From assembly GCA_016179165.1 (NCBI GenBank), contig JACORX010000429.1, forward strand, positions 1 through 10,391: a stretch of 10,391 nucleotides of DNA, given 5' to 3'. Position numbers and translations under genes: made by a program. The notes beneath the pieces are model-generated. The model saw only the letters and a list, made by a program, of their open reading frames with translations, had not been told where the DNA came from and did no database searches. This DNA is from Candidatus Rokuibacteriota bacterium. Its GTDB lineage: Bacteria > Methylomirabilota > Methylomirabilia > Rokubacteriales > CSP1-6. Of the stretch, positions 1-7,366 are shown in pieces (the first letter of the stretch is position 1; every line of letters starts with the position of its first letter).

Positions 1-495
1 CTCGACCGCTGCGGGACGCTCGGGGTGCCGGCGTATGTCGCCGACGTCTTCGGCAGGGGCGGGGAAGGGGGCGAGGATCTCGCGCGCGGGCTCCTCAAGC
101 TCCTCGAGAGCGAGCGCTCGGCCTTCGCGCCGCTCTACCCGCTCGACGCCTCCGTGAAGGCCAAGCTCCTGACCATCGCCACGCGCATCTACGGCGCCGC
201 CGGGGTCGAGTACCCACAGAAGGTGGACCGTCAGATCGCCCAGGCCGAGGCGCTCGGCTACGGCCGGCTGCCCGTCTGTGTGGCCAAGACCCAGCGGTCG
301 CTGTCCGACGACCCGACCTTGCTGAACCGGCCGCGCGGTTTCCGTATCACGATAAACGACCTGCGGATCTCGGCTGGGGCGGGGTTCCTCGTGGCGCTGG
401 CCGGCGACATCACGACCATGCCGGGGCTGCCGCGCAAGCCCAATGCCGAGGGCGTGGACGTCACGCCGGACGGGGAGATTACGGGGCTCTTCTAG
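1..495 (+). CDS. fhs: Formate--tetrahydrofolate ligase, C-terminal part (5' end outside window)
   Basis: This is the last 164 residues of a cytoplasmic enzyme that makes 10-formyl-THF from formate, THF and ATP, the entry step of the one-carbon folate pathway and of the Wood-Ljungdahl methyl branch. The frame is open from base 1 and stops with TAG at 493-495. The GTG at 25 is only an internal Val codon. Family features seen are the YPLDASVKAKLLTIATRIYG stretch, the GVEYPQKVDRQIAQAEALGY stretch, the VCVAKTQRSLSDDP segment and the near-terminal ITINDLRISAGAGF and TTMPGLPRKPNAEG blocks. The family is usually about 550-560 residues, so roughly 70% lies upstream of the window. The C-terminus is intact. 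The next gene starts 47 bp later behind a possible promoter of its own, so co-transcription is uncertain. Confidence 0.95.
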   Translation, partial: LDRCGTLGVPAYVADVFGRGGEGGEDLARGLLKLLESERSAFAPLYPLDASVKAKLLTIATRIYGAAGVEYPQKVDRQIAQAEALGYGRLPVCVAKTQRSLSDDPTLLNRPRGFRITINDLRISAGAGFLVALAGDITTMPGLPRKPNAEGVDVTPDGEITGLF

Positions 496-500
496 CGGTG

Positions 501-509
501 TGATATACT
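501..509 (+). promoter_or_regulatory. Possible extended -10 promoter element for the ABC operon
   Basis: The 47-bp gap between fhs and the ABC ATPase gene contains TGATATACT, which matches an extended -10 box (TG-N-TATAAT type, TATACT at 504-509). No convincing -35 hexamer is visible, as is usual for extended -10 promoters. Transcription would start near 515-516, on the ATG of a seven-codon leader ORF. This is a by-eye match only. Confidence 0.35.
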
Positions 510-514
510 GCGCG

Positions 515-538
515 ATGGCCCGGGCTGAAGCGGGCTAA
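515..538 (+). other. Seven-codon leader ORF upstream of the ABC operon (MARAEAG)
   Basis: ATG at 515 opens a seven-codon frame ending in TAA at 536-538, four bases before the ATG of the ABC ATPase gene and out of frame with it. The predicted transcription start from the TATACT box falls on this ATG. Ribosomes could therefore load on a leaderless leader ORF and reinitiate at 543, which has no Shine-Dalgarno sequence of its own. The match could be chance; there is no codon or conservation evidence. Confidence 0.2.
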
Positions 539-542
539 ATCC

Positions 543-1535
543 ATGATCCAAGTCGATCGACTGACGAAGAGCTACGGGCCGGTGACGGCCGTCCACGACG
601 TGTCGTTCAACGTCGAGAAGGGGCAGATCGTCGGCTTCCTGGGCCCCAACGGGGCCGGCAAGTCCACGACGATGAAGATCCTGGCCTGCTTCATGGCGGC
701 CAGCGGCGGCAGCGCCCGGGTCGCGGGCTTCGACGTCTTCAGCCAGTCCCTCGAGGTGCGCCGGCGCATCGGCTACCTTCCCGAGAACTCCCCGCTCTAC
801 GCGGACCTGCCCGTGGCCGCGTATCTCGACTTCGTCGCCGAGGCCAAGGGCGTCTCGCGCGGAGCGCGCCGGTCCAAGGTCGCCGACGTGATGGACCGCT
901 GCTTCATCACCGACATGCAGCACCGGCTCATCGGCAAGCTCTCCAAGGGTTACCGGCAGCGGGTGGGGCTGGCGCAGGCGCTCCTGGGCGACCCGGAGGT
1001 GCTGATCCTCGACGAGCCCACCATCGGGCTCGACCCGCGCCAGATCGCCGAGATCCGCGCGCTGATCAAGTCGCTGGGCGGCCAGCACACGGTCATCCTC
1101 TCCACGCACATCCTGCCGGAAGTCTCGATGGTCTGCGACGGCATCATCATCATCAATCGCGGCCGCGTCGTGGCGAAGGGTACCCAGGCGGAGCTGGTGG
1201 AGCAGGTCTTCCCCGCGGCGCGCGTGGAGGTGGAGGTGGCCGGCCCCGGAGAGGCCATCGCTTCTTCTTTGAAGACCCTGCCCGGCGTGACATCGGTGGA
1301 CGCGATTGGGGTGGAAGCGGCCGGCGCGCGCGACGGCGCCTCCCGGTTCGTCGTTGAGTCGCCGCGCGGGCGCGACGTGCGCGGTGAGCTCGTGCGGCTC
1401 GTCGCGGGCCGCGGCTGGGAGCTCCTCGAGCTGCACCAGGTCGGGCTCTCTCTCGAGGAGGTCTTCATCCGCGTCGTGGCGGGCGAGGAGCACGCGCCGC
1501 AAATCTTGGAGACGGTGGTGGAGGAGGCGCAGTGA
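543..1535 (+). CDS. ABC transporter ATP-binding protein, GldA-like
   Basis: This is the ATPase subunit (330 aa) of an ABC-2 type transporter of the GldA/CcmA class, acting at the inner face of the cytoplasmic membrane. Motifs in order are Walker A GPNGAGKST (residues 34-42), the Q-loop region IGYLPENSPLY (76-86) with Glu81 where the classical Gln sits, signature LSKGYRQRV (133-141), Walker B VLILDEPT (153-160), D-loop GLDP (162-165) and the switch His189 in STHIL. Glu at the Q-loop is common in this class, so it is not a defect. Residues from about 226 form a C-terminal DUF4162-like accessory domain. ATG 543 is chosen because the protein then begins with the usual IQVDRLTKSYG strand; no SD is visible. 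It overlaps the permease gene by 4 bp, which implies translational coupling. The substrate is unknown. GldA is essential for Bacteroidetes gliding, but homologues are widespread in non-gliders. Confidence 0.92.
   Translation: MIQVDRLTKSYGPVTAVHDVSFNVEKGQIVGFLGPNGAGKSTTMKILACFMAASGGSARVAGFDVFSQSLEVRRRIGYLPENSPLYADLPVAAYLDFVAEAKGVSRGARRSKVADVMDRCFITDMQHRLIGKLSKGYRQRVGLAQALLGDPEVLILDEPTIGLDPRQIAEIRALIKSLGGQHTVILSTHILPEVSMVCDGIIIINRGRVVAKGTQAELVEQVFPAARVEVEVAGPGEAIASSLKTLPGVTSVDAIGVEAAGARDGASRFVVESPRGRDVRGELVRLVAGRGWELLELHQVGLSLEEVFIRVVAGEEHAPQILETVVEEAQ
1522..1527 (+). promoter_or_regulatory. Strong Shine-Dalgarno supporting the GTG start of the permease gene
   Basis: AGGAGG lies 4 nt before GTG 1532, inside the last codons of the ATPase gene. 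It is the best ribosome binding site in the window and decides the GTG start, which gives a 4-bp stop/start overlap (GTGA). Confidence 0.7.
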
Positions 1536-2302
1536 GGGGCTGGCTGCCGGTCTTCAAGAAAGAGATGCGCCTCTACTTCGGGTCGCCCGTGGCGTATGCG
1601 GTCGCGACATTCTTCCTCTTCATCGCGGCCTTCTTCTTCGCGCCGTCTTTCATCCAGTACGCGGACGTCTCGATGCGCTCGGCCATGCAGCCGCAGATGG
1701 GACAGAGCCTCAACGCCACGGAGAACATCCTGCGCCCGCTCACGTACAACATGGCCGTGGTCCTGCTCTTCTTCATCCCGATGCTGACCATGCGCCTCTT
1801 CGCGGAGGAGAAGCGCTCGGGCACCATGGAGCTTCTCCTGACCTACCCGCTGCGCGACGGCGAAGTCCTCGCGGGCAAGTTCCTGGCCGCCCTGGCGCTC
1901 TACGCCGGGATCCTCGCGCTGACGCTCTCGTACCCTATCACCGTCGCCTGGTTCACCCGGATCGAGTGGGGCGCCGTTCTGACCGGCTACCTCGGCCTCC
2001 TGCTCGTGGGCGCGGCCTTCCTGTCCATCGGGCTCTTCGTGTCGTCGACCACGGAGAATCAGATCGTGGCGGGCTTCGGCACCTTCGGCGGCCTCTTGAC
2101 CCTCTGGCTGCTCGGCTGGTTCGCCGACTCGGCCCAGGGCGCGCTCCGCACCGTGATCCAGCAGGCCGCCATCATCGAGCACATGGAGAGCTTCGCCAAG
2201 GGCGTCCTCGACACGAAGGACCTCGTCTATTACCTCTCGGTGACCGCCTTCGCGTTGTTCCTCACGCTCCGCTCGCTCGAGTCGAAGCGGTGGCGGGGCT
2301 AG
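1532..2302 (+). CDS. ABC-2 type transporter permease, GldF-like
   Basis: This 256-aa integral membrane protein is the transmembrane partner of the ATPase encoded just upstream. About six hydrophobic segments are visible, near residues 19-37, 72-87, 113-135, 148-170, 178-198 and 231-247. Between segments 2 and 3 lies RLFAEEKRSGTMELLLTYPL (88-107), the conserved cytoplasmic coupling motif of ABC-2/GldF permeases. The N-terminal FKKEMRLYFGSPVAY is also typical of the family. The GTG start is supported by an AGGAGG site. The gene is full length. The next gene begins 10 bp downstream. It probably forms the membrane pore of a Gld-like exporter with the GldG-like protein; the cargo cannot be read from sequence. 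Confidence 0.9.
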   Translation: MRGWLPVFKKEMRLYFGSPVAYAVATFFLFIAAFFFAPSFIQYADVSMRSAMQPQMGQSLNATENILRPLTYNMAVVLLFFIPMLTMRLFAEEKRSGTMELLLTYPLRDGEVLAGKFLAALALYAGILALTLSYPITVAWFTRIEWGAVLTGYLGLLLVGAAFLSIGLFVSSTTENQIVAGFGTFGGLLTLWLLGWFADSAQGALRTVIQQAAIIEHMESFAKGVLDTKDLVYYLSVTAFALFLTLRSLESKRWRG

Positions 2303-2312
2303 GGTAGTCCCC

Positions 2313-3929
2313 ATGACGGTGCTCATGACGCTGCTCAAGCGCTGGGGGATGCGGGGCGCCGTGCTCTGCCTGTTGGGCGCCGGCGGGCTCGCGCTCTTTG
2401 CGTCGTGGATGACGCGGCTGCAGTGGGCGCTCGCGATCGCCGCCGCCGTTCTCTTCGTCGCGGCGGCCGCGCTCAACTGGCGCGAGGGCGCCTCGCTCCT
2501 CGGCCGTCGCGGCATGCGCCACGGCGCCAGCGCGGCCTTGCTGGTGCTGATGGCGCTGGGCGTGGCGGTGCTCGCCAACGCCGTGTCGCTCCGCTACAAC
2601 GCGCGCTGGGACCTGACCGAGAACAAGCGTCACAGCCTCTCGCTCCAGACGGTCAAGCTGGTCCGGGAGCTCGCGGCGCCGGTCGAGGCCATCGGATTCT
2701 TCCGCTCTGACACGCCCGGCAAGCGCACGGCCGAGGACCTGCTCAAGCAGTACGCCCAGGCCTCCGGGGGCAAGTTCACCTACCGGATGGAGGATCCGGA
2801 CCGGTCGCCGGGGCTCGCGCGGCGCTACGGCGTTGAAAGCTACGGCACGCTCGTGATGCAGAGCGGGGACAAGTCCGAGAAGGTGCTCGACGCCGATGAG
2901 GATCGGCTGACGAACGCCCTCGTCAAGGTCACCCGTTCAGGCAAACCCGTGATCTATGTCGTCAAGGGGCACGGGGAGCGCGATCTCTCGAGCGCCGAGC
3001 GGGCGGGCCTCAGCCAGGCCAAGGAGCAGATGGAGAAGGCCAATTACACCGTCACGGAGCTCGAGCTGGTGCGCCAGGCCAAGGTGCCGGCGGACGCAGC
3101 CGTCGTCATCGTCCCGGGGCCGAAGACAGATCTCCTGCCGCCCGAGCTCGCGGCTCTGGATGCGCACCTCGAGCTGGGCGGCCGTCTGCTCTTCATGGCC
3201 GACCCGCTCCAGGCCGACGGTCTCGTCAAGTACCTCGCCAGGTACGGTGTCGCGCTGGGCAACGACCTCGTCGTCGAACCAAGTCCCATCGGCCAGCTCT
3301 TCGGCGTCGGGCCCGAGGTACCGATCGTCACGGGTTACGAGCGGCACCCGATCACCAAGGACATGGCCAACGTCATGACGGGCTTCCCGGTCACGCGCTC
3401 AGTCGCGCCGGCGAAGGAGGGTCCGTCCAAGGGAATCATGGCGACGGCGCTGGCCAAGACGAGTCGCGATTCATGGGGCGAGACCGACCTGGTCGGGCTC
3501 AAGCGCGGGCAACCCGCGCGCCGGGATCCGGCGGATACGCCGGGGCCCGTGTCCGTGCTGACCGCCGTCACGATCGTGCCGGGGCCGGGCACCGAGACCG
3601 AGCCCAAGACCCCCAAGGCCGAGTCCAAGACAGATGGTGACGGGGCCAGGAAGCCCGAGGGACGACTGGTCGTCCTGGGCACCTCCACGTTCGCCTCGAA
3701 CCAGGGGCTCGGCTTCCAGGGCAACCGCGATCTCTTCCTCAACATCGTTTCCTGGCTTTCCGGGCAGGAGGGCGAGATCGCCATCCGGCCGAAGGACACG
3801 CGCCAGAACCCGATCTTCCTCACCAGCGCTCAGAGCCGGACCGTCCTGTGGTTCTCCATCGTCATACTGCCGGGCGCTGTGATGGCATGCGGGATCTGGC
3901 TGGTCGTCCGCCGCCGCCGCATCAAGTAG
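2313..3929 (+). CDS. GldG-like ABC transporter auxiliary protein (ABC_transp_aux family)
   Basis: This is a 538-aa membrane-anchored protein with a large extracytoplasmic domain, the usual third component of GldA-GldF-GldG type systems. Hydrophobic segments lie near residues 14-32, 36-54 and 72-92, followed by WDLTENKRHSLSLQT (99-113), the hallmark at the membrane exit of this family. The VIYVVKGHGERDL segment and the C-terminal GNRDLFLNIVSWLSGQEGEI block also fit. A final membrane helix (about 511-532) ends in a positively charged RRRRIK tail, putting the C-terminus in the cytoplasm. Residues about 422-451 are a Pro/Lys/Glu-rich low-complexity insert that is probably a flexible loop. ATG 2313 has AGGG 8 nt upstream; an in-frame ATG at 2325 is an alternative. 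Gaps of 10 bp on both sides place it within the operon. Confidence 0.85.
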   Translation: MTVLMTLLKRWGMRGAVLCLLGAGGLALFASWMTRLQWALAIAAAVLFVAAAALNWREGASLLGRRGMRHGASAALLVLMALGVAVLANAVSLRYNARWDLTENKRHSLSLQTVKLVRELAAPVEAIGFFRSDTPGKRTAEDLLKQYAQASGGKFTYRMEDPDRSPGLARRYGVESYGTLVMQSGDKSEKVLDADEDRLTNALVKVTRSGKPVIYVVKGHGERDLSSAERAGLSQAKEQMEKANYTVTELELVRQAKVPADAAVVIVPGPKTDLLPPELAALDAHLELGGRLLFMADPLQADGLVKYLARYGVALGNDLVVEPSPIGQLFGVGPEVPIVTGYERHPITKDMANVMTGFPVTRSVAPAKEGPSKGIMATALAKTSRDSWGETDLVGLKRGQPARRDPADTPGPVSVLTAVTIVPGPGTETEPKTPKAESKTDGDGARKPEGRLVVLGTSTFASNQGLGFQGNRDLFLNIVSWLSGQEGEIAIRPKDTRQNPIFLTSAQSRTVLWFSIVILPGAVMACGIWLVVRRRRIK

Positions 3930-3939
3930 CCGCCCGACG

Positions 3940-5709
3940 ATGAGCTGGAAGACCCTGACAGTCCTCGCCGTCCTCGCCGCGGGCCTCGGCGGTTTCCTCG
4001 TCGTAGACAGCTACTGGTTGACCCCGAAGCGCGAGAAGACGGCCGGCGTCAAAGGACGCCTGTGGACCATCGAGCCCAAAGACGTCCTAGGGCTGACCAT
4101 CAAGCGCAAGGACGACACGGTCACGCTCAAGCGGGCGGGCGACGGCTGGGAGATGCTGGAGCCGGTGAAGACGCGGGCCAACAGCGGCGCCGTCAACGAG
4201 GTCGTCACTGGACTGGCGACAGTGAGAGTGGACCGGGAGATCGACGCGAACCCGTCCAAGCCAAGCGATTTCGGTCTCGATCCGCCGGAAGCCTTCGTCA
4301 CGATCGAGGTCACGGACCAGGCTGCGCCGCTCACCCTCGCCGTCGGCGGCAAGAGCCCGACGGGGATCTGGGTCTACGCGCGCGAGGGAAGCAAGCCGGT
4401 CGTGGTCGCGATCGGCGACTCGGTATCCCGCGATGTCACACGCCTGGTCGCCGAATTCAGGGACAGGACCCTCTTCGCCTTCGATCGGCGGAACGTCAGC
4501 GCGATCGACCTCGACATCGACGGGTCGAAGATGACGATCGAAGCCGAAGAGGGGGGCAAGTGGCGCATCGCCAGGCCCGGCCCCTACCGGGGCGACGCCG
4601 ACATGATCACGGGGATGCTCGACAATCTCGCGAGCGTCACGGTGAAGGAGTTCCTCGGCTCGCCGAAGTCGCCCGCGACGTACGGCCTTGACAAGCCCTC
4701 GCGCGTGACGCTCTGGCTCGGCAAAGACAAGGACCGCACGTCCAAGACCCTTCTCCTGGGCAAGGTCGACGCCGCGAAGAAGGGTGTCTACGTCCAGCGC
4801 CAGGGCGAGCAGGAAGTGCTATTGGCCCCCAGCGAGACCTTGGACAAGCTTCCGAAGACCGTTGCGGCGGCGCGCGACAAGGTGGTCTTCGCCTACGCCT
4901 ACGACAAGGTCAACCGCGTCGAGATCGAGAGCGCGGCGGGTACCGTGAAGCTCGAGCGAGATGGCATCAACTGGAACATCACCGCGCCCGAGACGCTCAA
5001 GGCGGACACGGGCGCCGTCAACGGCCTGCTCTGGCGCATCCGGGACCTGCGCGCCTCGGGCTTCCTCGACGAGTCGGCGGCGAGTGTCGCGCGCTACCTG
5101 TCCAAGCCCGACGTGACCGTGAAGATCTGGGAGGAAGGCGCAAACGAGCCCAAGACGCTGCTCCTGGGGCTGTCCAAGGCGGTCAAGGTCGGTGAGCCGA
5201 CGGGCGTGGCGGCGCCGAGCGCGAAGGGCCCGGTCTTCATGGTCGAGGCCAAAGGCATCGGCGATCTCTCCACGACGGCGACTGACCTGCGCGACAAGAG
5301 CGTGGTCGCCTCGTTCGATATGAAGGAGGTCAAGCGCGTACGCCTCTCGGTCGGGGACAAGCGTCTGCTGCTGGAGCGCCGCGGGGAGGACGAATGGCGG
5401 GTGCTCGAGCCGTCGAAGGGTCCGGCCAAGGAGATCAAGGTCACGGGCCTGCTCCTGACGCTGCGCGCCCTCAAGTGGAAGGAGATCGCCGCCGCGGACG
5501 GCGCCGACGCGGGGCGGTTCGGCCTGGACAAGCCCGAGGTCGAGATCGCCGTACTGAAGGCGGACGGCAAAGAGATGGCGGGCCTGGCCATCGGACGGAC
5601 GGACCCCAAGGTGAGCTACGTGCGGGGCAAGTCGTCGCCGGCCATCTTTGCTGTCGACCCGAAGTTGCTGGAAGACATCCGCAAGGCGCCCTCCGAGATC
5701 CCCGGCTAG
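3940..5709 (+). CDS. DUF4340 domain-containing protein with four tandem modules
   Basis: This 589-aa protein is of unknown function. An N-terminal hydrophobic segment (about 5-25) acts as a membrane anchor or uncleaved signal, leaving the rest outside the cytoplasm. The body is four repeats of about 138 residues. Anchor tryptophans of a W-x-hydrophobic-x-x-P strand lie at 70, 208, 345 and 486. Each is preceded by a V-x-x-hydrophobic beta strand and followed by a helix, then a FGLDxP turn. That turn is degenerate (RYLSKP) in module 3. DUF4340 proteins are routinely encoded beside GldG-like genes, and here the gap is 10 bp, so an envelope partner of the ABC complex is likely. No catalytic motif was recognised. 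The start ATG 3940 lacks an SD. Confidence 0.85.
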   Translation: MSWKTLTVLAVLAAGLGGFLVVDSYWLTPKREKTAGVKGRLWTIEPKDVLGLTIKRKDDTVTLKRAGDGWEMLEPVKTRANSGAVNEVVTGLATVRVDREIDANPSKPSDFGLDPPEAFVTIEVTDQAAPLTLAVGGKSPTGIWVYAREGSKPVVVAIGDSVSRDVTRLVAEFRDRTLFAFDRRNVSAIDLDIDGSKMTIEAEEGGKWRIARPGPYRGDADMITGMLDNLASVTVKEFLGSPKSPATYGLDKPSRVTLWLGKDKDRTSKTLLLGKVDAAKKGVYVQRQGEQEVLLAPSETLDKLPKTVAAARDKVVFAYAYDKVNRVEIESAAGTVKLERDGINWNITAPETLKADTGAVNGLLWRIRDLRASGFLDESAASVARYLSKPDVTVKIWEEGANEPKTLLLGLSKAVKVGEPTGVAAPSAKGPVFMVEAKGIGDLSTTATDLRDKSVVASFDMKEVKRVRLSVGDKRLLLERRGEDEWRVLEPSKGPAKEIKVTGLLLTLRALKWKEIAAADGADAGRFGLDKPEVEIAVLKADGKEMAGLAIGRTDPKVSYVRGKSSPAIFAVDPKLLEDIRKAPSEIPG

Positions 5710-5724
5710 CCTTTCGACAGCGCC

Positions 5725-6399
5725 ATGACGACTCCCTCCGACGGCGTCTACCTCAGGCAGATGGAGCTGGGCCCTATGCAGAACTTCGTCTACCTCATCG
5801 GCGACCCGGAGACGCGGGACTGCGTCGCGGTCGATCCGGCCTGGGAGATCGATGCCATCCTGGAGCAGGTCCGGGCCGACGGGATGCATCTCACCGGCGT
5901 GCTCGTCACCCACACGCACCAGGACCACGTCGGCGGCCACCTCTTCGGCCACGACATCCCGGGGATCGAGGACCTCCTGGCCAAGGCCCCGGCCAAGGTC
6001 TACGTCCACGCGGCCGAGCGCGAGTTCCTCCGCGGCTTTGGCTCGGATCTCGTCAGGATGGGCGGGGGCGACACCCTCGACGTGGGGCGCCTGAAGGTCA
6101 CGTTCGTCCACACGCCGGGGCATACGCCGGGCTCCCAGTGCTTCCTCGTGGACGGCCGCCTGATCTCGGGCGACACGCTCTTCATCCGCTCCTGCGGCCG
6201 CACCGACCTGCCCGGCAGCGATCCCGGGGAGATGTACACCTCGCTGACCCAGCGGCTGGGCGCTCTCCCGGACGACACCGTCGTCTTCCCCGGCCACAAC
6301 TACGGCGGGACCGTCACCACGATCGGCGACGAGAAGCGCCACAATCCAATGATGCGCTTCCCGACGATGGCCGATTTCCTCCGCGCCATGGGCCGCTAG
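5725..6399 (+). CDS. MBL-fold metallo-hydrolase (glyoxalase II / persulfide dioxygenase-like)
   Basis: This 224-aa soluble enzyme is of the metallo-beta-lactamase fold. The metal-binding set is complete: H63-x-H65-x-D67-H68 (THTHQDHVGG), H133 (HTPGHTPGS), D150 (SGDTLF) and H191 (FPGHNYGG). The SCGRTDLPGS segment (156-165) and the late GDEKRHNP motif recall hydroxyacylglutathione hydrolases and ETHE1-type persulfide dioxygenases, so a thioester or persulfide substrate is plausible but not shown. It begins 15 bp after the DUF4340 gene and probably ends the operon, although nothing in its fold links it to transport. The TAG stop directly abuts the repeat element at 6400. ATG 5725 has no SD; an internal Met at codon 13 (5761) is less likely because it removes N-terminal family sequence. 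Confidence 0.88.
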   Translation: MTTPSDGVYLRQMELGPMQNFVYLIGDPETRDCVAVDPAWEIDAILEQVRADGMHLTGVLVTHTHQDHVGGHLFGHDIPGIEDLLAKAPAKVYVHAAEREFLRGFGSDLVRMGGGDTLDVGRLKVTFVHTPGHTPGSQCFLVDGRLISGDTLFIRSCGRTDLPGSDPGEMYTSLTQRLGALPDDTVVFPGHNYGGTVTTIGDEKRHNPMMRFPTMADFLRAMGR

Positions 6400-6566
6400 C
6401 AGGCCGCCGATAAGGGCCCATCTGCTTCGTTGCCGCCCTCGGCTGCGGGCTCAACGTACAGGAGTACGCCTCGCCCGCAGATCAACTCAGCCCTCGTCTC
6501 GCGGCAGCCGCTCAACTCGAACGGCGGGGCGGCGCCTCGCAGCTGGACCCTTCTCGACGCCCTGCG
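6400..6566. repeat. Intergenic palindromic repeat, copy A (right terminal repeat not recognisable)
   Basis: The 199-bp convergent gap between the MBL and SDR genes holds a copy of the element also found at 8715-8892. By hand alignment, 6400-6480 matches 8715-8796 at 74 of 82 columns, and 6528-6566 matches 8803-8841 at 34 of 39. Between these, copy A carries 47 bp (6481-6527) where copy B has only 6. The left end (6400-6420) matches the 21-bp terminal repeat of copy B, but no right-hand inverted copy remains; 6567-6598 shows no clear match. Both stop codons flank it, so it may act as a bidirectional 3'-end structure for the two genes. Confidence 0.7.
6443..6480. other. Two-part hairpin inside repeat copy A
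   Basis: Outer arms CTGCGGGC (6443-6450) and GCCCGCAG (6473-6480) pair over 8 bp. Inner arms CGTAC (6455-6459) and GTACG (6464-6468) pair over 5 bp, with loop AGGA. The four-base strips between them (TCAA and CCTC) mismatch on the plus strand. On the minus-strand RNA they read GAGG and UUGA, allowing two tandem G-A and two G-U pairs, so the helix could be continuous there. Confidence 0.6.
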
Positions 6567-6598
6567 CTGTCCCCATCTCCAGGCTGAAGCTCCCGGCG

Positions 6599-7357
6599 TC
6601 ACACCGCCGTCGCGCCGCCGTCTACGTAGAGGATCTGGCCCGTGATGTAGTCCGGGCAGGTGGCGAAGAAGCGCACCGCCGCCGCCACGTCGTCCGGGTG
6701 CCCGAGCCTGCCCATCGGGATCTTCGCCCGCAGCCGCCGCTTCGACTCGTGCGGGAAATCCTCGGGCAGGAGGACCGCGCCGGGTCCCACCGCGTTGACC
6801 TGGATCCGGGGCGCCAGCGCGGCCGCGAGCCCTCGCGTCAGCATCACCACACCCGCCTTGGAGATGGCGTAGGGGATATAGCCCGGCCACGGCCGCTCGG
6901 CGCCCACATCCGCCAGGTTGATGATGCGGCCCCCCCGACGGCCCATCGCGCGCGCGGCGGCCTGGGAGCAGAAGAATGCGCCCTTGACGTTGACGGCGAT
7001 GAACCGGTCGAAGTCGGCCGGGGTGACGGTATCCCAGGGCGTGCGCCAGAAGACGCCCGCGTTATTGACCAGCAGGTCGAGCCGCCCGAGCCGTCGGACG
7101 GTCTCTGCCACCAGCCGCCGCGCCTCCGCCGGCTTGGCAACGTCGGCGCGGATGGTCACCACGCGCGCTCCCAGCGCGGTGATCGCGGCGGCAGTGGCGT
7201 AGGCGAAGGCAGCCGAGCGGTGATAGTTGACCGCGACGTCGAAGCCCGTCCGGGCGAGCTCGAGCGCGATGGCGCGGCCGAGGCGGATCGCGCCGCCCGT
7301 TACGAGAGCGACCTTGCGGGCCGTTTTGTTGACTTGCTTAATCTCCTGTGGTGTCAT
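6599..7357 (-). CDS. SDR-family oxidoreductase, pteridine reductase (PTR1)-like
   Basis: This 252-aa NAD(P)H-dependent short-chain dehydrogenase has a glycine-rich TGGAIRLG loop at residues 20-27, NNAG at 98-101 and catalytic Tyr163 and Lys167. The usual SDR serine is replaced by Asp150, 13 residues before the Tyr. That arrangement, with YHRSAA (45-50) after the second strand and VNAVGPGAVLLPEDFP near the C-terminus, is the pattern of trypanosomatid PTR1 and related pteridine reductases. Its likely reaction is NADPH-dependent reduction of dihydropteridines or dihydrofolate in the cytoplasm. Less likely it is a generic 3-oxoacyl-ACP-reductase-like SDR. ATG 7357 gives the normal family length; the frame stays open upstream but runs antisense through the DUF502 gene. 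No SD is present, and start codons of the divergent pair are 9 bp apart. Confidence 0.88.
   Translation of the reverse strand: MTPQEIKQVNKTARKVALVTGGAIRLGRAIALELARTGFDVAVNYHRSAAFAYATAAAITALGARVVTIRADVAKPAEARRLVAETVRRLGRLDLLVNNAGVFWRTPWDTVTPADFDRFIAVNVKGAFFCSQAAARAMGRRGGRIINLADVGAERPWPGYIPYAISKAGVVMLTRGLAAALAPRIQVNAVGPGAVLLPEDFPHESKRRLRAKIPMGRLGHPDDVAAAVRFFATCPDYITGQILYVDGGATAV
7329..7357 (+). promoter_or_regulatory. Possible promoter for the DUF502 gene, inside the SDR 5' end
   Basis: TTGACT (7329-7334) and TGTCAT (7352-7357) are separated by 17 bp, giving 5/6 and 4/6 matches to the sigma70 hexamers. The start site would be near 7364, leaving a leader of only about 3 nt before ATG 7367. The -10 overlaps the start codon of the divergent SDR gene. 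Confidence 0.3.
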
Positions 7358-7366
7358 GAATTTATC

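Noticed and set aside
543..1535. Q-loop Gln to Glu (Glu81) as a broken ABC ATPase
   Set aside because: Glu at this position in a GYLPE motif is common in the GldA/ABC-2 exporter class and all other motifs are intact.
950..2578. Long minus-strand open frame (542 codons) across the ABC genes
   Set aside because: It is antisense to the ATPase and permease genes, which have full motif sets. The translation is Arg/Glu/Pro-rich, as expected from the reverse of high-GC coding DNA.
4819..6342. Long minus-strand open frame (507 codons) across DUF4340 and MBL genes
   Set aside because: It is antisense to two well-supported genes, shows no motif, and has typical high-GC shadow composition.
6698..7366. 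Upstream extension of the DUF502 gene by 223 codons
   Set aside because: It runs antisense through the SDR gene. The DUF502 family start matches ATG 7367.
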